A DNA stretch of 64,000 nucleotides, from contig JBBBDQ010000913.1 in the NCBI GenBank assembly GCA_037127315.1, forward strand, positions 1,778,501-1,842,500, written 5' to 3'. The notes below the pieces were generated by a model. It did no database searches. It was not told the DNA's origin and worked only from the letters and a program-made list of their open reading frames with translations. Positions 43,583 to 53,984 of the stretch are shown here, in pieces. A program made the position numbers and the translations under genes. Origin of the DNA: Ascarosepion bandense. Lineage: Eukaryota > Mollusca > Cephalopoda > Sepiida > Sepiidae. Each line of letters begins with the position of its first letter. Position 1 is the first letter of the stretch.

Positions 43583-43638
43583 TCACCTGATGAGACATTG
43601 TAGTTTCAATGTCGAAACAAATGTACGATTTGTAGTGA
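43583..43638 (+). ncRNA. Canonical-looking type I hammerhead ribozyme motif
   Basis: Stem I TCAC (43583-43586) with GTGA (43635-43638). Core CTGATGA 43587-43593. Stem II GACATTG 43594-43600 with CAATGTC 43607-43613, perfect 7 bp, loop TAGTTT. GAAA 43614-43617. Stem III ACAAAT (starting with the last A of GAAA, 43617-43622) with ATTTGT 43628-43633, perfect 6 bp, loop GTACG. Cleavage triplet GTA, predicted cut after A43634. Every conserved position of the hammerhead is satisfied. In animals such motifs occur in Penelope-like and related retroelements; the host element here is not identified. Activity is predicted only. Confidence 0.82.
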
Positions 43639-43698
43639 ATATATAAGAAATTTGTACATGTTCTAAAATATGATTTATAATAAATATTCACAGCTCTA

Positions 43699-44004
43699 TC
43701 TAAACTTATTTATAAATGGAACTTTGTCTGTGTGTATGTGTGTCCGTTACCTATAGACTCCGAAACGGCTGAACCGATCTTCTTGAAAATTTACACAGTT
43801 GTACTATAAGCGTCTGCGAGTGTTTTTAGCTAGGTTTTGTGTCGAGGTACCCCCGATAAATATCGAAAATTGATAATCGAAAAAATTGGGTTATAGAAGG
43901 CGTTGTCCGAGTTTAATCAAATTTGATACACTCATAGACAAAGACATAAGAAACGATATTCACAAGATTCAAGGTTGCAGTTCTTACAATAGTACAGACA
44001 ATCG

Positions 44005-44050
<46 letters not shown>

Positions 44051-44362
44051 GCAAGATGCTTGTGTGTGTCTGTTTATTTGCCTGTATGTATGTATTTTTT
44101 TCAGCCCTTTTATTTTAGTTTTTGCTTCAGGTTTGGCTCTAAGTAAGTATAATTGTAGTTCTTAGTCTCAGCCATGATACCATTTACTCAGAGGACTTAT
44201 TTAGCCTTCAAAATTCAGTTTACGATGAAAAAAAACTTATTTGATATCGATACCAGAAAATCAAAATTTGACTTACATCCATTCATTTTTCTTTCAGTCT
44301 ACCGTTTCGCTTTAACTGGAAACAACTACTGCTGTTTAGTCTTTCATGCCAACATACTGCTA

Positions 44363-44363
<1 letters not shown>
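43699..44363 (+). mobile_element. Helitron-like element H3, 3' end deleted
   Basis: Begins TCTAAACTTATTTATAAATG after host A. Contains the CCGTTACCTATAGACTCCG block and (TA)n 44008-44045. It ends ATACTGCTAG with T following, but the usual CTCCAGGACCATGGA to CCGGG segment before the end is missing. Confidence 0.65.
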
Positions 44364-44404
<41 letters not shown>

Positions 44405-44410
<6 letters not shown>

Positions 44411-44519
44411 CGATTGGTAAATTGTCGCAATTATTTTATTATTTCAAATATTCTTTAGGCTGAGTCTAAGCTCCAGGACCATGGATTAGTTTTAAAGCTT
44501 TCATTACACCCGAGCAACG
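44405..44519 (+). mobile_element. Helitron 3' segment plus GGTACGATTGGTAAATTGTC piece
   Basis: After (TA)n, a piece also found at 35570-35604 and (truncated) 35755-35775 is followed by CTCCAGGACCATGGATTAG and stops inside the terminal GC-rich motif. Confidence 0.5.
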
Positions 44520-44843
44520 CTTAAAAAAAATTTTTTCTTCGTTCCTTATTCACTCGGATATATATATATTAGATATATTTTTTATTGACTGACACGTTTT
44601 CTAAGGCTGTTTAATTCTTTCGGGTTATTTAAAGATAGAAAAATATTTCTGGATTTCATGAATATATTTCTTGCAGACGGTGAAGATTTGGTGATACAAT
44701 TCTTACTATTTCACCCATAGCAGTGGAAAAAATAGGTGGATTCATACCGTTCACGCATTATTTTCATATAAGTGAATATAGGAGCTCAGTTCGAATTGAC
44801 ACTCGATTCTCAGATTAGCAATGCCGAGGTGTTATCAGCTGCC
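44520..44843. other. No gene recognised
   Basis: Bases 44780-44845 read on the minus strand (AGTTCAGTCTATCTGGC, then ATTCGAAC) as weakly tRNA-like, upstream of S4 but in the opposite sense. Confidence 0.4.
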
Positions 44844-45030
44844 AGATAGACTGAACTATCGCCCGGTTTCACACTCCACCCACGTCTTTTGAACAGGTGA
44901 AGAGGCTCATCCCTTGTTCCCTGTTTAGGATGTGGTTTCCGGCTTTCTCTTTTCCAATCATTTTGCTCTTAAGTAGCCCCATGCGCATCAGTGTCGTCAC
45001 CGCCTTGCATGGGGTGATATGATTAAAAAA
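44844..45030 (+). mobile_element. SINE S4 copy
   Basis: GACTGAACTATCGCCCGG to CACCGCCTTGCATGGGG and poly(A). Complete, lightly diverged. Confidence 0.75.
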
Positions 45031-45590
45031 ATAAATAAAAAATAAAAATATAAAAAAAAACGAATGAAAGAATGAAAAGTTTGAAAAAAATAAAGAAACA
45101 AATAATTAGATTTGAAGACAAGGGCCGATTACAAAAGAAAAAACGAATGAAAATACGAAAAAGACTGAATGAGAAAAAATAAATTTTAAAATTTGACACC
45201 AAAGACAGAATAAAAGGTAAAATAATGAAAAAATGAAATAAAATTCGAGAAATAAACAATTAAAGAAAAAAATTAAATCTGAAACAAAGATCGGTTATAA
45301 AAGAAAAAAGAACGAATGAAAGTACGAAAAGTTTGAATGAGAAATAAAAAAGAATGTCTTTTGACAACAAATACAGAATATAATGTAAAAAATACAGAAA
45401 GAATAAAAACGTCTGAGAAAGTAAAAAAGAAAGAAAAAGTTAGATTTGATTGCAAAGATCGATTAAAAGAGAAAAACTAATGAAAGTTGGAATAAGAAAA
45501 AAAAAAAAGAAATTTGACAAGAAAGACAGAATGAAAGGGAGAAAATAAAAGAAAGAAAAGTATAAGAAAGAAACTAGCTTAAAAGAAGCA
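45031..45590. repeat. Purine-rich tandem repeat, unit about 167 bp
   Basis: CGATTACAAAAGAAAAAACG near 45126, its relatives near 45291 and 45460, and shared AATGAAAGTACGAAAAGTTT segments show tandem growth after the S4 poly(A). Confidence 0.65.
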
Positions 45591-46148
45591 CATTATCCCC
45601 TCAACTCTCCCGGCCCAAATGACCACTTTCTTTCCATTCGTAGTATTTATTTAATTAGTACCCGCCCATTAACGTTGTAATTTCATTTCTTTAGAGAAGA
45701 AAAGCGAATCAGTTTTAGCCACTGTTGGAGTTCTTGCACCATGGTTGGCTGGGAGGAGACTGTTCCGGGTTTTGTGATCTCATGGGAAACGTATTTTACA
45801 AACATAGAAACGTTAAACTGACGATATAGAGTAAACAGCGGGATGAATGTTTGGTAGGATTTCAAAATATAATCACGAAGAAAGACACAAAGAGAATTTA
45901 TATATTGGAACGTTTTTCGCAGTCTATTTTGTAAACTCTTGCTGCTTCAGGATTAGTATTGCATTCTTAGAACAACTGTATTCTTAGAACAATTATATCT
46001 ACATCAAAGAGAATCGTATTTTGGTTATATTTTTTCGCAGTTTATTTTGTAAACTCATGCTTCGTGATTAGTGTTATAATTCTTAAAACAGATAATTATA
46101 CCTACACCAAAGCGAATCATAGATTGAGACATTTTTTCGCATTTGAAC

Positions 46149-46191
<43 letters not shown>

Positions 46192-46194
46192 TAT
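45591..46194. other. No gene recognised
   Basis: Includes two similar segments at 45905-45960 and 46030-46130 (TTTTTCGCAGT, TTTATTTTGTAAACTC) about 122 bp apart, then (TA)n 46152-46190. Confidence 0.5.
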
Positions 46195-47060
46195 AATCGT
46201 GTCGCCCCAAGCAAGGCATTTTACTGCCACTGTTGTGCAAGGGGTTACATAGTAGGAATGTTGAGGAGTGAGCGGTTGTAGGGGGTGTCAGGAAGAGAGT
46301 AGGAGAGGGAAGAGATTACTGATGAGAGTGGGGTGGACGAGGAGGAATGTTATGAGGAGTGAGAGATCGCACGGGGTGTCGGGAAGAGAGTAGGAGAGGG
46401 AAGAGATTACTGATGAGAGTGGGGTGGACGAGGAGGAATGCTATGAGGAGTGAGAGGTTGCAGGGGATGTCAGGAAGAGAGTAGGAGAGGGAAGAGAGTA
46501 ATAATGAGATTGGAGTCGGTGTAGAAAAGCATGAGAGAGAGAGGATGTAAGTTACACAGACAGGAGATGACTATTGACTTAGCAATTAAATTCTTGGAGA
46601 TTATATGTGTCAGGAAAGCAAGTATGCGGAAGAGAATTCCACAGGCGGGTAGTGCGAGAAAAGCAACTGATGGAGTAGAATTTGCGTTTACAATTTATTA
46701 CTTTCACAGTAAAAGGATGGGACCTAGTTGCTAATCTTGTGGCTAGATGAAATTCGTATATAGGATTTACCAGTGAGCTAAGTTCATCGTAGCAGAAGCC
46801 ATGAAAGTATTTGTAGAAGAGACACAGGGAAGCCACACTGCGTCGATGAGAGAGCGACTATATCGTAGCTGCCAAGTCGGAATCGATCACATTAGAGATT
46901 TTCCGTTGGATTCAGTCAAGGTCACCTAAGTGGATAGCAGGAGCACCAGACCAGATATGACAGCAATACTCAATGCACTGTGGATGGTAGACTTGTATAT
47001 GTGCAGGATTGTTTGGGACCGGAAAAACTTCCTGGCCCTACACAGAGAACCGAAAATTGC
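46195..47060 (-). pseudogene. LINE-B pol C-terminal region and 3' UTR
   Basis: Minus strand: decayed CHIWSGAPAIHL-like region near 46930, then ASLCLFYKYFHGFCYDELSS, LATRLATRSHPFTV, RKFYSISCFSRTTRLWNSLP, HTCFPDTYNLQEFNC. The 3' UTR carries a tandem of about 120 bp (GAAGAGAGTAGGAGAGGGAA, on the plus strand, three times at 46290-46500). The terminus at 46195 is CTTGCTTGGGGCGACACG, then (TA)n instead of poly(A). Confidence 0.78.
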
Positions 47061-47224
47061 AATATGAACTCTGGTAAAAAAGAAATAATACTATAGAAAA
47101 CCATTAACATAAAAAATACTATAGAAAACCATTAACATCAAAAATTGCAACATGAGCTCTGGTTTAAAAAAATGGTGACTGAACATTAGGTTTATAAGTC
47201 CCAGAAATTCAGCTGCTGTTGTTC

Positions 47225-47340
47225 TTAACGGCACATGGCTCAGTGGATACGGGTGTTGGTCGGTTCCAGTGACTTCCAGGCTACAACAGTGATGAGCAAG
47301 TAACTTAGAGAGTCGGGTTAGAGGGAGCTAACTTAGGACC
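47225..47340 (+). mobile_element. tRNA-like SINE head fragment
   Basis: GGCACATGGCTCAGTGGATA resembles a tRNA A-box region; a matching B box is degenerate. Low confidence. Confidence 0.35.
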
Positions 47341-47492
47341 ACCAAAAGAGGCTTCGCACAAGAAATAAGAATGATATACCCCAGTGTTCGTTATGAAGGG
47401 TGATCCCCTTTCTCCCTCCATATAAATGGCATCAAAGATGAAGACAATAGTCCGAATAATGTAAATAATGTAAATACTACCTCATCTCAGAA

Positions 47493-47610
47493 GGCTTACG
47501 GCCTATCATGTTTAATACACCGGTTTTCGCTCGATCACCGAAGTTAAGCAACGTTGAGCCTGGTCAGTACCTAGATGGGTGACCGCTTGGGAATACCAGG
47601 TGCTGTAAAC
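47493..47610 (+). pseudogene. 5S rRNA-like leader of SINE S2
   Basis: 118 nt, close to the 120 of a 5S gene: starts GGCTTACGGCC, has GATCACCGAAGTTAAGCAACG (A-box region), CCTGGTCAGTACCTAGATGG and GTGACCGCTTGGGAATACC (C-box region) and ends GGTGCTGTAAACTTTT. Divergence at several stem positions (for example CTAGATGG for TTGGATGG) and its fusion to a SINE show it is not a functional 5S gene. Confidence 0.88.
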
Positions 47611-47995
47611 TTTTAGTGACTGATGTGCGTTGTGATGCAGTGGATATCGGCTCGGAAAGAGAAATCGGTGAACCGAGTTCGAATTCCAGTTGAATACCCT
47701 GCATTCACTTTAACACTGGTACCCTTGGGAAATGTATTAATACGTCCCTTCCCTCCTGTTATGGGTTAAATAACAATAGTAGGACTTGGGGACCCTGCCA
47801 TTATAAAACAAATCCCAATGAATTTTGATACTCGAAAAAGGAAAAAGTATTACTAGACACAAAACTTATATAAAAAAAACAACAATAAATTGTTGAAAAG
47901 AAAAAGGTATTACCAGCAATAAATAAATTAAATTTAGTTGGCATTAAATGACCCGCCGAGGTTGATATACCATAAAAAACAAAACAAGCAACTAA
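47493..47995 (+). mobile_element. Complete 5S/tRNA compound SINE S2 with TSD
   Basis: Order: 5S rRNA-like leader (47493-47610); tRNA-like head from about 47625 (TGTGATGCAGTGGATATCGG as A-box region, GAGTTCGAATTCCAG as B-box region); body with CCTTGGGAAATGTATTAATA and TTATGGGTTAAATAAC; a roughly 200-bp tail ending AAACAAGCAACTAA. Target-site duplication TCATCTCAGAA at 47482-47492 and 47996-48006. The flanks rejoin to a sequence present at 1530-1660. Two internal Pol III promoters of different types (5S type 1 and tRNA type 2) are placed in series. Confidence 0.9.
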
Positions 47996-48039
47996 TCATC
48001 TCAGAAATATAAACAAATGTGTCGACTTATTACAAATCA

Positions 48040-48465
48040 TTTTTGACTATTTTTTAAAGTAAGGTATAACGGCCCGGGAGCCAGTCGAGGTAGATGTTTC
48101 TTTTAAAGGATAGTTTATATGGTTAGGAGGAGAAGATAAAGGTTAACTCTAGACTTGAGCAGGTTAAGATTATAGTGTTGGAGGAAACATGCTCTTTATA
48201 GTCTCTTCTACATTGCAGAGGTTCGCGGGAAGGAACTGTTTGTGTGGAACTTTCATCTCAACGATGAAATATGGAGAGAATGAGTGTGGTTTGTTACTAT
48301 GTGATAGGCATGGCGGGTCCCAGCCGCGAAGGTTAGCTCTGATGTAACTAAGATATTTAGATCGTTCGAGCACTTTCTCATGGTAGAAGGGAAAAAGCAG
48401 TGAGAACCTTCCTACATACCGTCTGTGAGTGAGAAGCTAGAGGGTGGAAAATAATTCTTTTCCAC
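48040..48465. repeat. Low-copy repeat related to 11845-11950
   Basis: CGGCCCGGGAGCCAGTCGAG to AGACTTGAGCAGGTTAAG is diverged from the earlier copy. Nothing else identifiable to 48465. Confidence 0.5.
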
Positions 48466-48466
48466 C

Positions 48467-48938
48467 AAAGCCTCAGAGGAGGGCTTTTGAACTGCATCAA
48501 AGCTGTAAAGTGAGGTCTTTGCAGGTCAAGCCCAACATATTTTCCAACAAAGCCTCAGAGGCGCTTTTGGACTGCATCAAAGCTGTAAAGTGAGGTATCT
48601 GCAGGTCAAGCCCAACATATTTTCAAACAAAGCCTCAGAGGCGCTTTTGAACTGCATCAAAGCTGTAAAGTGAGGTCTTTGCAGGTCAAGCCCAACATAT
48701 TTTCCAACAAAGCCTCAGAGGCGCTTTTGAACTGCATCAAAGCTGTAAAGTGAGGTATCTGCAGGTCAAGCCCAACATATTTTCCAACAAAGCCTCAGAG
48801 GCGCTTTTGAACTGCATCAAAGCTGTAAAGTGAGGTATCTGCAGGTCAAGCCCAACATATTTTCCAACAAAGCCTCAGAGGCGCTTTTGAACTACATCAA
48901 GGCTGTAAAGTGAAGTCTTTGCAGGTCAAGCCCAACAT
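48467..48938. repeat. 80-bp minisatellite, six units
   Basis: Units start AAAGCCTCAGAGG at 48467, 48549, 48629, 48709, 48789 and 48869. Units differ at GAGGTCTTT versus GAGGTATCT in the order a,b,a,b,b,a(variant). The last unit abuts the 3' end of a minus-strand LINE-A. Confidence 0.9.
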
Positions 48939-48944
48939 CTTCAG

Positions 48945-49458
48945 GACATAGGCGATCATTGACTTCCACTTGCCCCTATTACTTTTTGCTCTTAATATTT
49001 TCCCTCTTGGTATCTCTCCCGAACCCCACTTTGCCACTCATTAACTCAAGCCCATCAAATATGTTTCGAGCTCCTTTCCGCTGTCTCCCTTTCCCTCTAT
49101 CTGTCCTGTGAGTATCAGACTCTCTAAACCCTCCTTCCTGATTGCATGTCCCAGGAGCCTCAGCTGTCTCTTCATGATGTTAAGCATGTTTCCTTCTCGT
49201 TTGCGTCCTCGCCAACACCTCGTATTTGTTCATGTGCTCGGTACATGGTATCTTCAGCATCCTTCTGTAGAACCAGATTTCATCTGCTTCGATCCTCTCC
49301 TTCATCCTTGAAGAGATCATCTAACATTTTCTGTAATATAAAAGGACATATATTACATAGCAGTCCTGCACTCTTTTCTTTGTTTCCAATGAGATTTTTC
49401 ATCCTCTTGGTATTCTGGTTAGGTTTTGAAATGCGTCCTTGGCCATGCCATTATTGAA
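48945..49458 (-). pseudogene. LINE-A pol C-terminal copy
   Basis: Minus strand from AMAKDAFQN-like through KVQDCYVIYVLLYYRKC, SRMKERIEADEIWFYRRMLK, MNKYEVLARTQTRRKHA, RQLRLLGHAIRKEGLESLIL to a decayed C-terminus. Several frameshifts. More diverged than the other copies, so older. Confidence 0.75.
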
Positions 49459-49633
49459 ATATTACTTCTTTTTTGTACTGATCTGGAACTCATAAAAGTA
49501 AAGAATACCATGAGAAATCAGGTACTTCCGAAAATATTTTTTATCGAGAGATACAAAAATAGAAACTGGCTTAAGACTTAAATCAATTTATACATTATTT
49601 AATATCATAAGAGAAATATAAGTCCTGCATCAC

Positions 49634-49898
49634 TTGGGTCATCATGTCTCTTTCGAGACATGACTAACTGTGCTGAATATTTTCACGCAGTAGGTTGCCA
49701 TTACTCTCTGTGGTAGACTGGTTGTCAACTAAGGCTATAGAACCCAATGTGTCTTGTCATTTAAACTATAGCTGAAGGGAGAAGCCATGGATTCATACCT
49801 TTCCCAAGGATATCTGCGCGTAAGTGAATGCAATGAATTCAACTGGAATTCGAACTCGATTCTCCGATTTCTTGTTCCGAGCCGATATCCACTGCACT
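49634..49898 (-). mobile_element. SINE S1 (left arm copy)
   Basis: Head at 49890 (GAGCCGATATCCACTGCAC, minus strand), tail at 49634. No separate target duplication, since it is part of the duplicated arm. Confidence 0.75.
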
Positions 49899-50531
49899 AC
49901 ATACATACATACATACATACATACATACATACATACATACATACATACATGAAAATAAGTTTCTGATATCACTGGAATTAACTAATGGATAAAAATTCAT
50001 ATGTATCCACGGTTCTAGACATTATTTAATATTTTCCACGCGGATAAGGGTGTAAAAAGAAAGAAAAACAAATAAAATATAAAACATTCAAACCACTTGA
50101 AATGCCATAGAATACATTTTTATTTGATCCATTTTCATTCTCCAATTCCAACCAAAATCGATTCTCTCATAACGAGTCTAAATGCACACGAAATGTGTAT
50201 TTGATTCGATAAATCAATATTTCAACAAATCGATACAATTAGCAGGATATTGCCAAAAGTGGCGCCTACTTCTTTAAATGCTTTTGGACGCAGCCGGCAT
50301 TAGGGTCAACAAGTCACGTTTGGGTCATTCGAAATTCCACAAACAGAAAATGGACTAGGTGTTTCGGATTTTTCCGAGACTAACTGAGTTTTCAGGACAC
50401 TGATCGAAGACCTTTGCGAAATCCTTTTACAAGATGATACTGGGATTTTTCAAGTACGCAAATGTAGTGAGTCCAAAGAGCATTAAAGAATTAAGGGCAT
50501 TAAAAATGGGATGAAATTATTTACCTGCAAA

Positions 50532-50745
50532 TCGGAGACGAGTTCGAATTCTAGTTGAATTCGTTGCATTCACTTACGTGCAGATATCCTTGCGAAAGTT
50601 ATGAATGCGTTGCTTCTCACTTCAGCTATAGGTCAAATAGATTGGGTTCTACAGCCTTGGTTGGCAACCAGTCTACCGTAGAAAGCAATGGCAACCTACT
50701 GCGTGAAAATCTTCATCCCAGTCAGTCATATCTCGAAAGAGTGAT
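50532..50745 (+). mobile_element. SINE S1 (right arm copy, head truncated)
   Basis: From GAGTTCGAATTCTAG (B-box region) to the TCTCGAAAGAG hairpin, with internal deletions. Confidence 0.7.
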
Positions 50746-50849
50746 GAAGGACTTACAATTCTCTCATGATATTAAATAATGAATAAATTGATTTAACCCA
50801 ATTTCTATTTTTGTATCTCGCGATAAAAGATATTTTCGAAAGTACCTGA

Positions 50850-51925
50850 TTTACCTCTAATTATAACTCAATAATATAATACATATCTTCTCCCTCTAGC
50901 TATGAGTCAAATAACAGGACAGTTTGGGGTCTATAGCCTTGGTCGGCAACCAGTCTACCGCAGAAAGTAATGGCAACCTACTGGGGGATAATCTTCTGCC
51001 CAGTCAGTCATGTCTCTTTCGAGACATGATCGCCCAAGCGTGTATCACGTATGGCACTCAACTGACTGACTGAATAGTTGGAAAGACAATTAAAGCTTCT
51101 ACTGGGCATAATGAGGGGGACCAGTTTTCTATTGTTATGAAGTAATAAGCTGATCCCCCTTTAATTACTACTTAATAATATAATACATATCTTCTCCCTC
51201 TAGCTATGAGTCAAATAACAGGACAGATTGGGTTCTATAGCCTTGGTCGGCAACCAGTCTACCGTAGAAAGTAATGGCAACCTACTGCAGGATAAACTTT
51301 TGCCCAGTCAGTCATGTCTCTTTCGAGACATGTAAGGCTTCTACTGGGCATAAAGTGGGGGATCGATTTTCTATTGTTATAAAGTAATAAACTGATACTC
51401 CTCTAATTTCTACTTAATAATATAATACATATATTTTCCCTCTAGTTATGAGTCCAATAACAGGACAGATTGGGTTCTGTAGCCTTGGTCGACAACAAGT
51501 CTTCCACAGAAAACAATGGCAACCTACTGCGGGATAATCTTCTGCTCAGTCAGACATCTCTCTTTCAAGACATGATCGCCCAAAGCGTGTATCAAGTATG
51601 GCACTTAACTGACTGACTGAATATAATAGTTAGAAACATGATTAAGATTTCTATTGGGCATAAAGTGGGGGATCGGTTTTCTATTGTTATGAAATAATAA
51701 ACTGATCCCCCTCTAATTACTACTTAATAATATAATACATATCTTCTTCCTCTAGCTATGAGTGAAATAACAGGACAGATTGGGTTCTGTAGCCTTGGTC
51801 GGCAACCAGTCTACTGTAGAAAGTAATGGCAGCTACTGCGGGATAATCTTCCGCGCAGTCACTCATGTCTCGAAAGAGACATGATCGCCCAAGCGTGTAT
51901 CATGTGAGGCACAACTAACTGAAAT
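50850..51925 (+). repeat. SINE S1-derived tandem array, about 305-bp units
   Basis: GGTTCTATAGCCTTGG-type starts near 50644 (in the arm), 50926, 51227, 51469 and 51780. Spacings 301, 242 and 311 bp; the short one lacks the GATCGCCCAAGCG segment. Each unit is the S1 3' half plus a spacer with CTGATCCCCCTCTAATTACT. The array ends at 51923 in an S1-like tail. Confidence 0.82.
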
Positions 51926-52183
51926 TGCCTGATGTATTGTGATATATTATCTGTTTGTTTTTCTAGAACATTTAGTCAGTGAGTTAAATGATAAGATAAA
52001 GGTCATGGTCAGGATTTCTGTAATTGCATAAGTTTTTACTATGGGCAAATTAAGATGTGTAGAAGAATTACTATTGGTATTGTTCTATCATTTCAATCAT
52101 TTGTAATTTAATTACTTAATTATTTTTTCTAAATTATATATATATATATATGTATGTATGTATGTATGTAATATCAATAATTC

Positions 52184-53692
52184 TTAGGAAAAATACAATG
52201 CTAGTCTCTTATTATTGTTTTTTTGTAAAGAATTTAGTTTAGTACTTGTTGGGTTATTATAGACTATGAGGTCAATTGTTTTAAACTTTTTATAATATAT
52301 AATGAGTTTAATTTGATTATTACTTTCGACTGGTTTAACATTTCTACGTATTATGTTTTTGAGAGTTTTTTCATCTTGTTTATAATTATTATGTATTTGG
52401 TTGCAATAGTATAAGTTAATAGTTTATGTTTATTATAGTTTAATAGTTATGTTTATTTTGATGTAAACCATTATTATTAATATTATCATTATTGTTAGAG
52501 CTATTGTTAATTTTGTTGAGATACATTTTAATTTGTTGATCAATAACGGAGTTAGGAAATCCATTATTGACTAGTGTTTGATTAATGTTGTGTAATTCTT
52601 TATAAAATATAGATTTGGAAGAAGATATTATTTGTGTGCGTTGAAGTAAGTTTTTTTATAACAGCTAACTTATATCGTTGGGGGCATACACTATTATAAT
52701 TAAGAAGACACGAATTTATGCTAGTTGGTTTCCTATATAGAGAAGTAGTAAATTTATGTGTGCTAGAATCAATGAATACATCAAGGAATGGGAGTTTTTA
52801 TTAATATTAAGTTCTAATGTAAATTTGAGGACGGAGTGACTTTCAAATTTGTTTTTAAGATATTTAATTTGATCGATATTCTTAGCTAAAACAAAGATGT
52901 CATCTATGTATCTTACATATATAGAGGGTTTATTGTTGTCATTAATTATTTTATTTTCTAGATTTGCCATATAATAATTAGAAAAAAGGGGACCTAAAGG
53001 AGATCCCATGGCAATACCATCTATTTGTGTATAAATATTGCCTAAGGGATCGTGAAAGGGTACTTGTGTGGTGCATGCTAATAATAGTTTTTTTTAATAT
53101 AGTGGGTTTAATATTGATTGATGGGAGAGTAGCATGGTTGTATACATCACGAATAATGATGTCAATTGTTTCCTGGACGGGAACATTTGTGAATAAGTTT
53201 TGGACATCCAAAGATGCAATTATTTGATTCTTAGGTTTTGCGGAATGGAGAATCTGTAAAAATTCTTCCGTGGAATTAATACTATATTTACCAGGAAGAT
53301 AGGGAGTAATTAGTTTGTTAAGTGTTTTGGAAAGGTTATATATTGGTGTGGGTATTTGAGAAATGATAGGTCGGAGGGGATGATCTTTTTTATGGATTTT
53401 TACATTTCCATAAAGGTAGCCGGGCTGATAATCACCTATAATCTTTTGAAGTTTATAGGATCCTATTTCAGCATTGTTTGCAGTAATAAGTTTATTAATA
53501 TGTTTTTTAAGTTGGGTTGTGGTATTACTAGTTAATTTTTTAAATTTATTGTGATCGTCGAGAATGGCCTGTAATTTGGAGTGATATTCCTGTCTGTTTA
53601 AAATAACAAATGTATTGGTTTTATCGGCACGTCGGATAACAATATTTTTGTTATTTTTGAGATGTGTGGCTGCTTTTATGAGAGGCGTATTG
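52184..53692 (-). pseudogene. Penelope-like retroelement, endonuclease missing
   Basis: Minus strand in order: NIVIRRADKTNTFVILNRQE, KIIGDYQPGYLYGNVKIHK, LRPIISQIPTPIYNLSK, IASLDVQNLFTNVPVQETID, (frameshift in an A run near 53090), IDGIAMGSPLGPLFSNYYMA, IYVRYIDDIFVL (catalytic YIDD), (frameshift near 52797), PFLDVFIDSSTHKFTTSLYR, FYKELHNINQTLVNNGF, then DEKTLKNIIRRNVKPVE and IIYYKKFKTIDLI. These blocks follow the RT and linker of Penelope-like elements, from memory. The GIY-YIG endonuclease that should follow is absent: coding similarity ends at 52184, next to (ATGT)n. Confidence 0.88.
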
Positions 53693-53881
53693 TATCACAA
53701 TAAATTTTTCAAAAAACTGGACACCAGAACAGTTCATTTGATGCACATATAATTTTGCAGTATTAACAAAAGAACCATTCTATTTTCATTTGCAATTATT
53801 CACTTGTCAATAAATACTAAAAAATAGTATGAAATACATCATTTTTTAAAAACTGGGGTGGTCTAATAATTATTGCCGGTA

Positions 53882-53882
<1 letters not shown>
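53693..53882. mobile_element. Tc1-like terminal fragment
   Basis: Ends GGTCTAATAATTATTGCCGG then TAGTA, matching the CTACCGGC-type terminus of Tc1-like elements. Shares GAACCATTCTATTTTCATTT with the next copy. It abuts the Penelope-like element, which it may have truncated. Confidence 0.6.
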
Positions 53883-53923
<41 letters not shown>

Positions 53924-53984
53924 CAAATCTACAGGGTGCGATGGGTAGATTGTCGCTATTTGCCTTATAAATTTTTGCAAAGTA

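Larger units (their letters stand above)
49508..50853. repeat. Inverted repeat with SINE-containing arms
   Basis: Left arm 49508-49870 and right arm 50532-50853 are inverted copies. Each has an outer 110-bp non-SINE part (CAGGTACTT, CGAGAGATACAAAAATAGAA) and an inner SINE S1 part. The centre (49900-50530) is unrelated and begins with (ATAC)n at 49899-49950. Confidence 0.8.

Noticed and set aside
47493..47610. Functional 5S rRNA gene
   Set aside because: Several changes in conserved bases, fused to a SINE and flanked with it by one target duplication.
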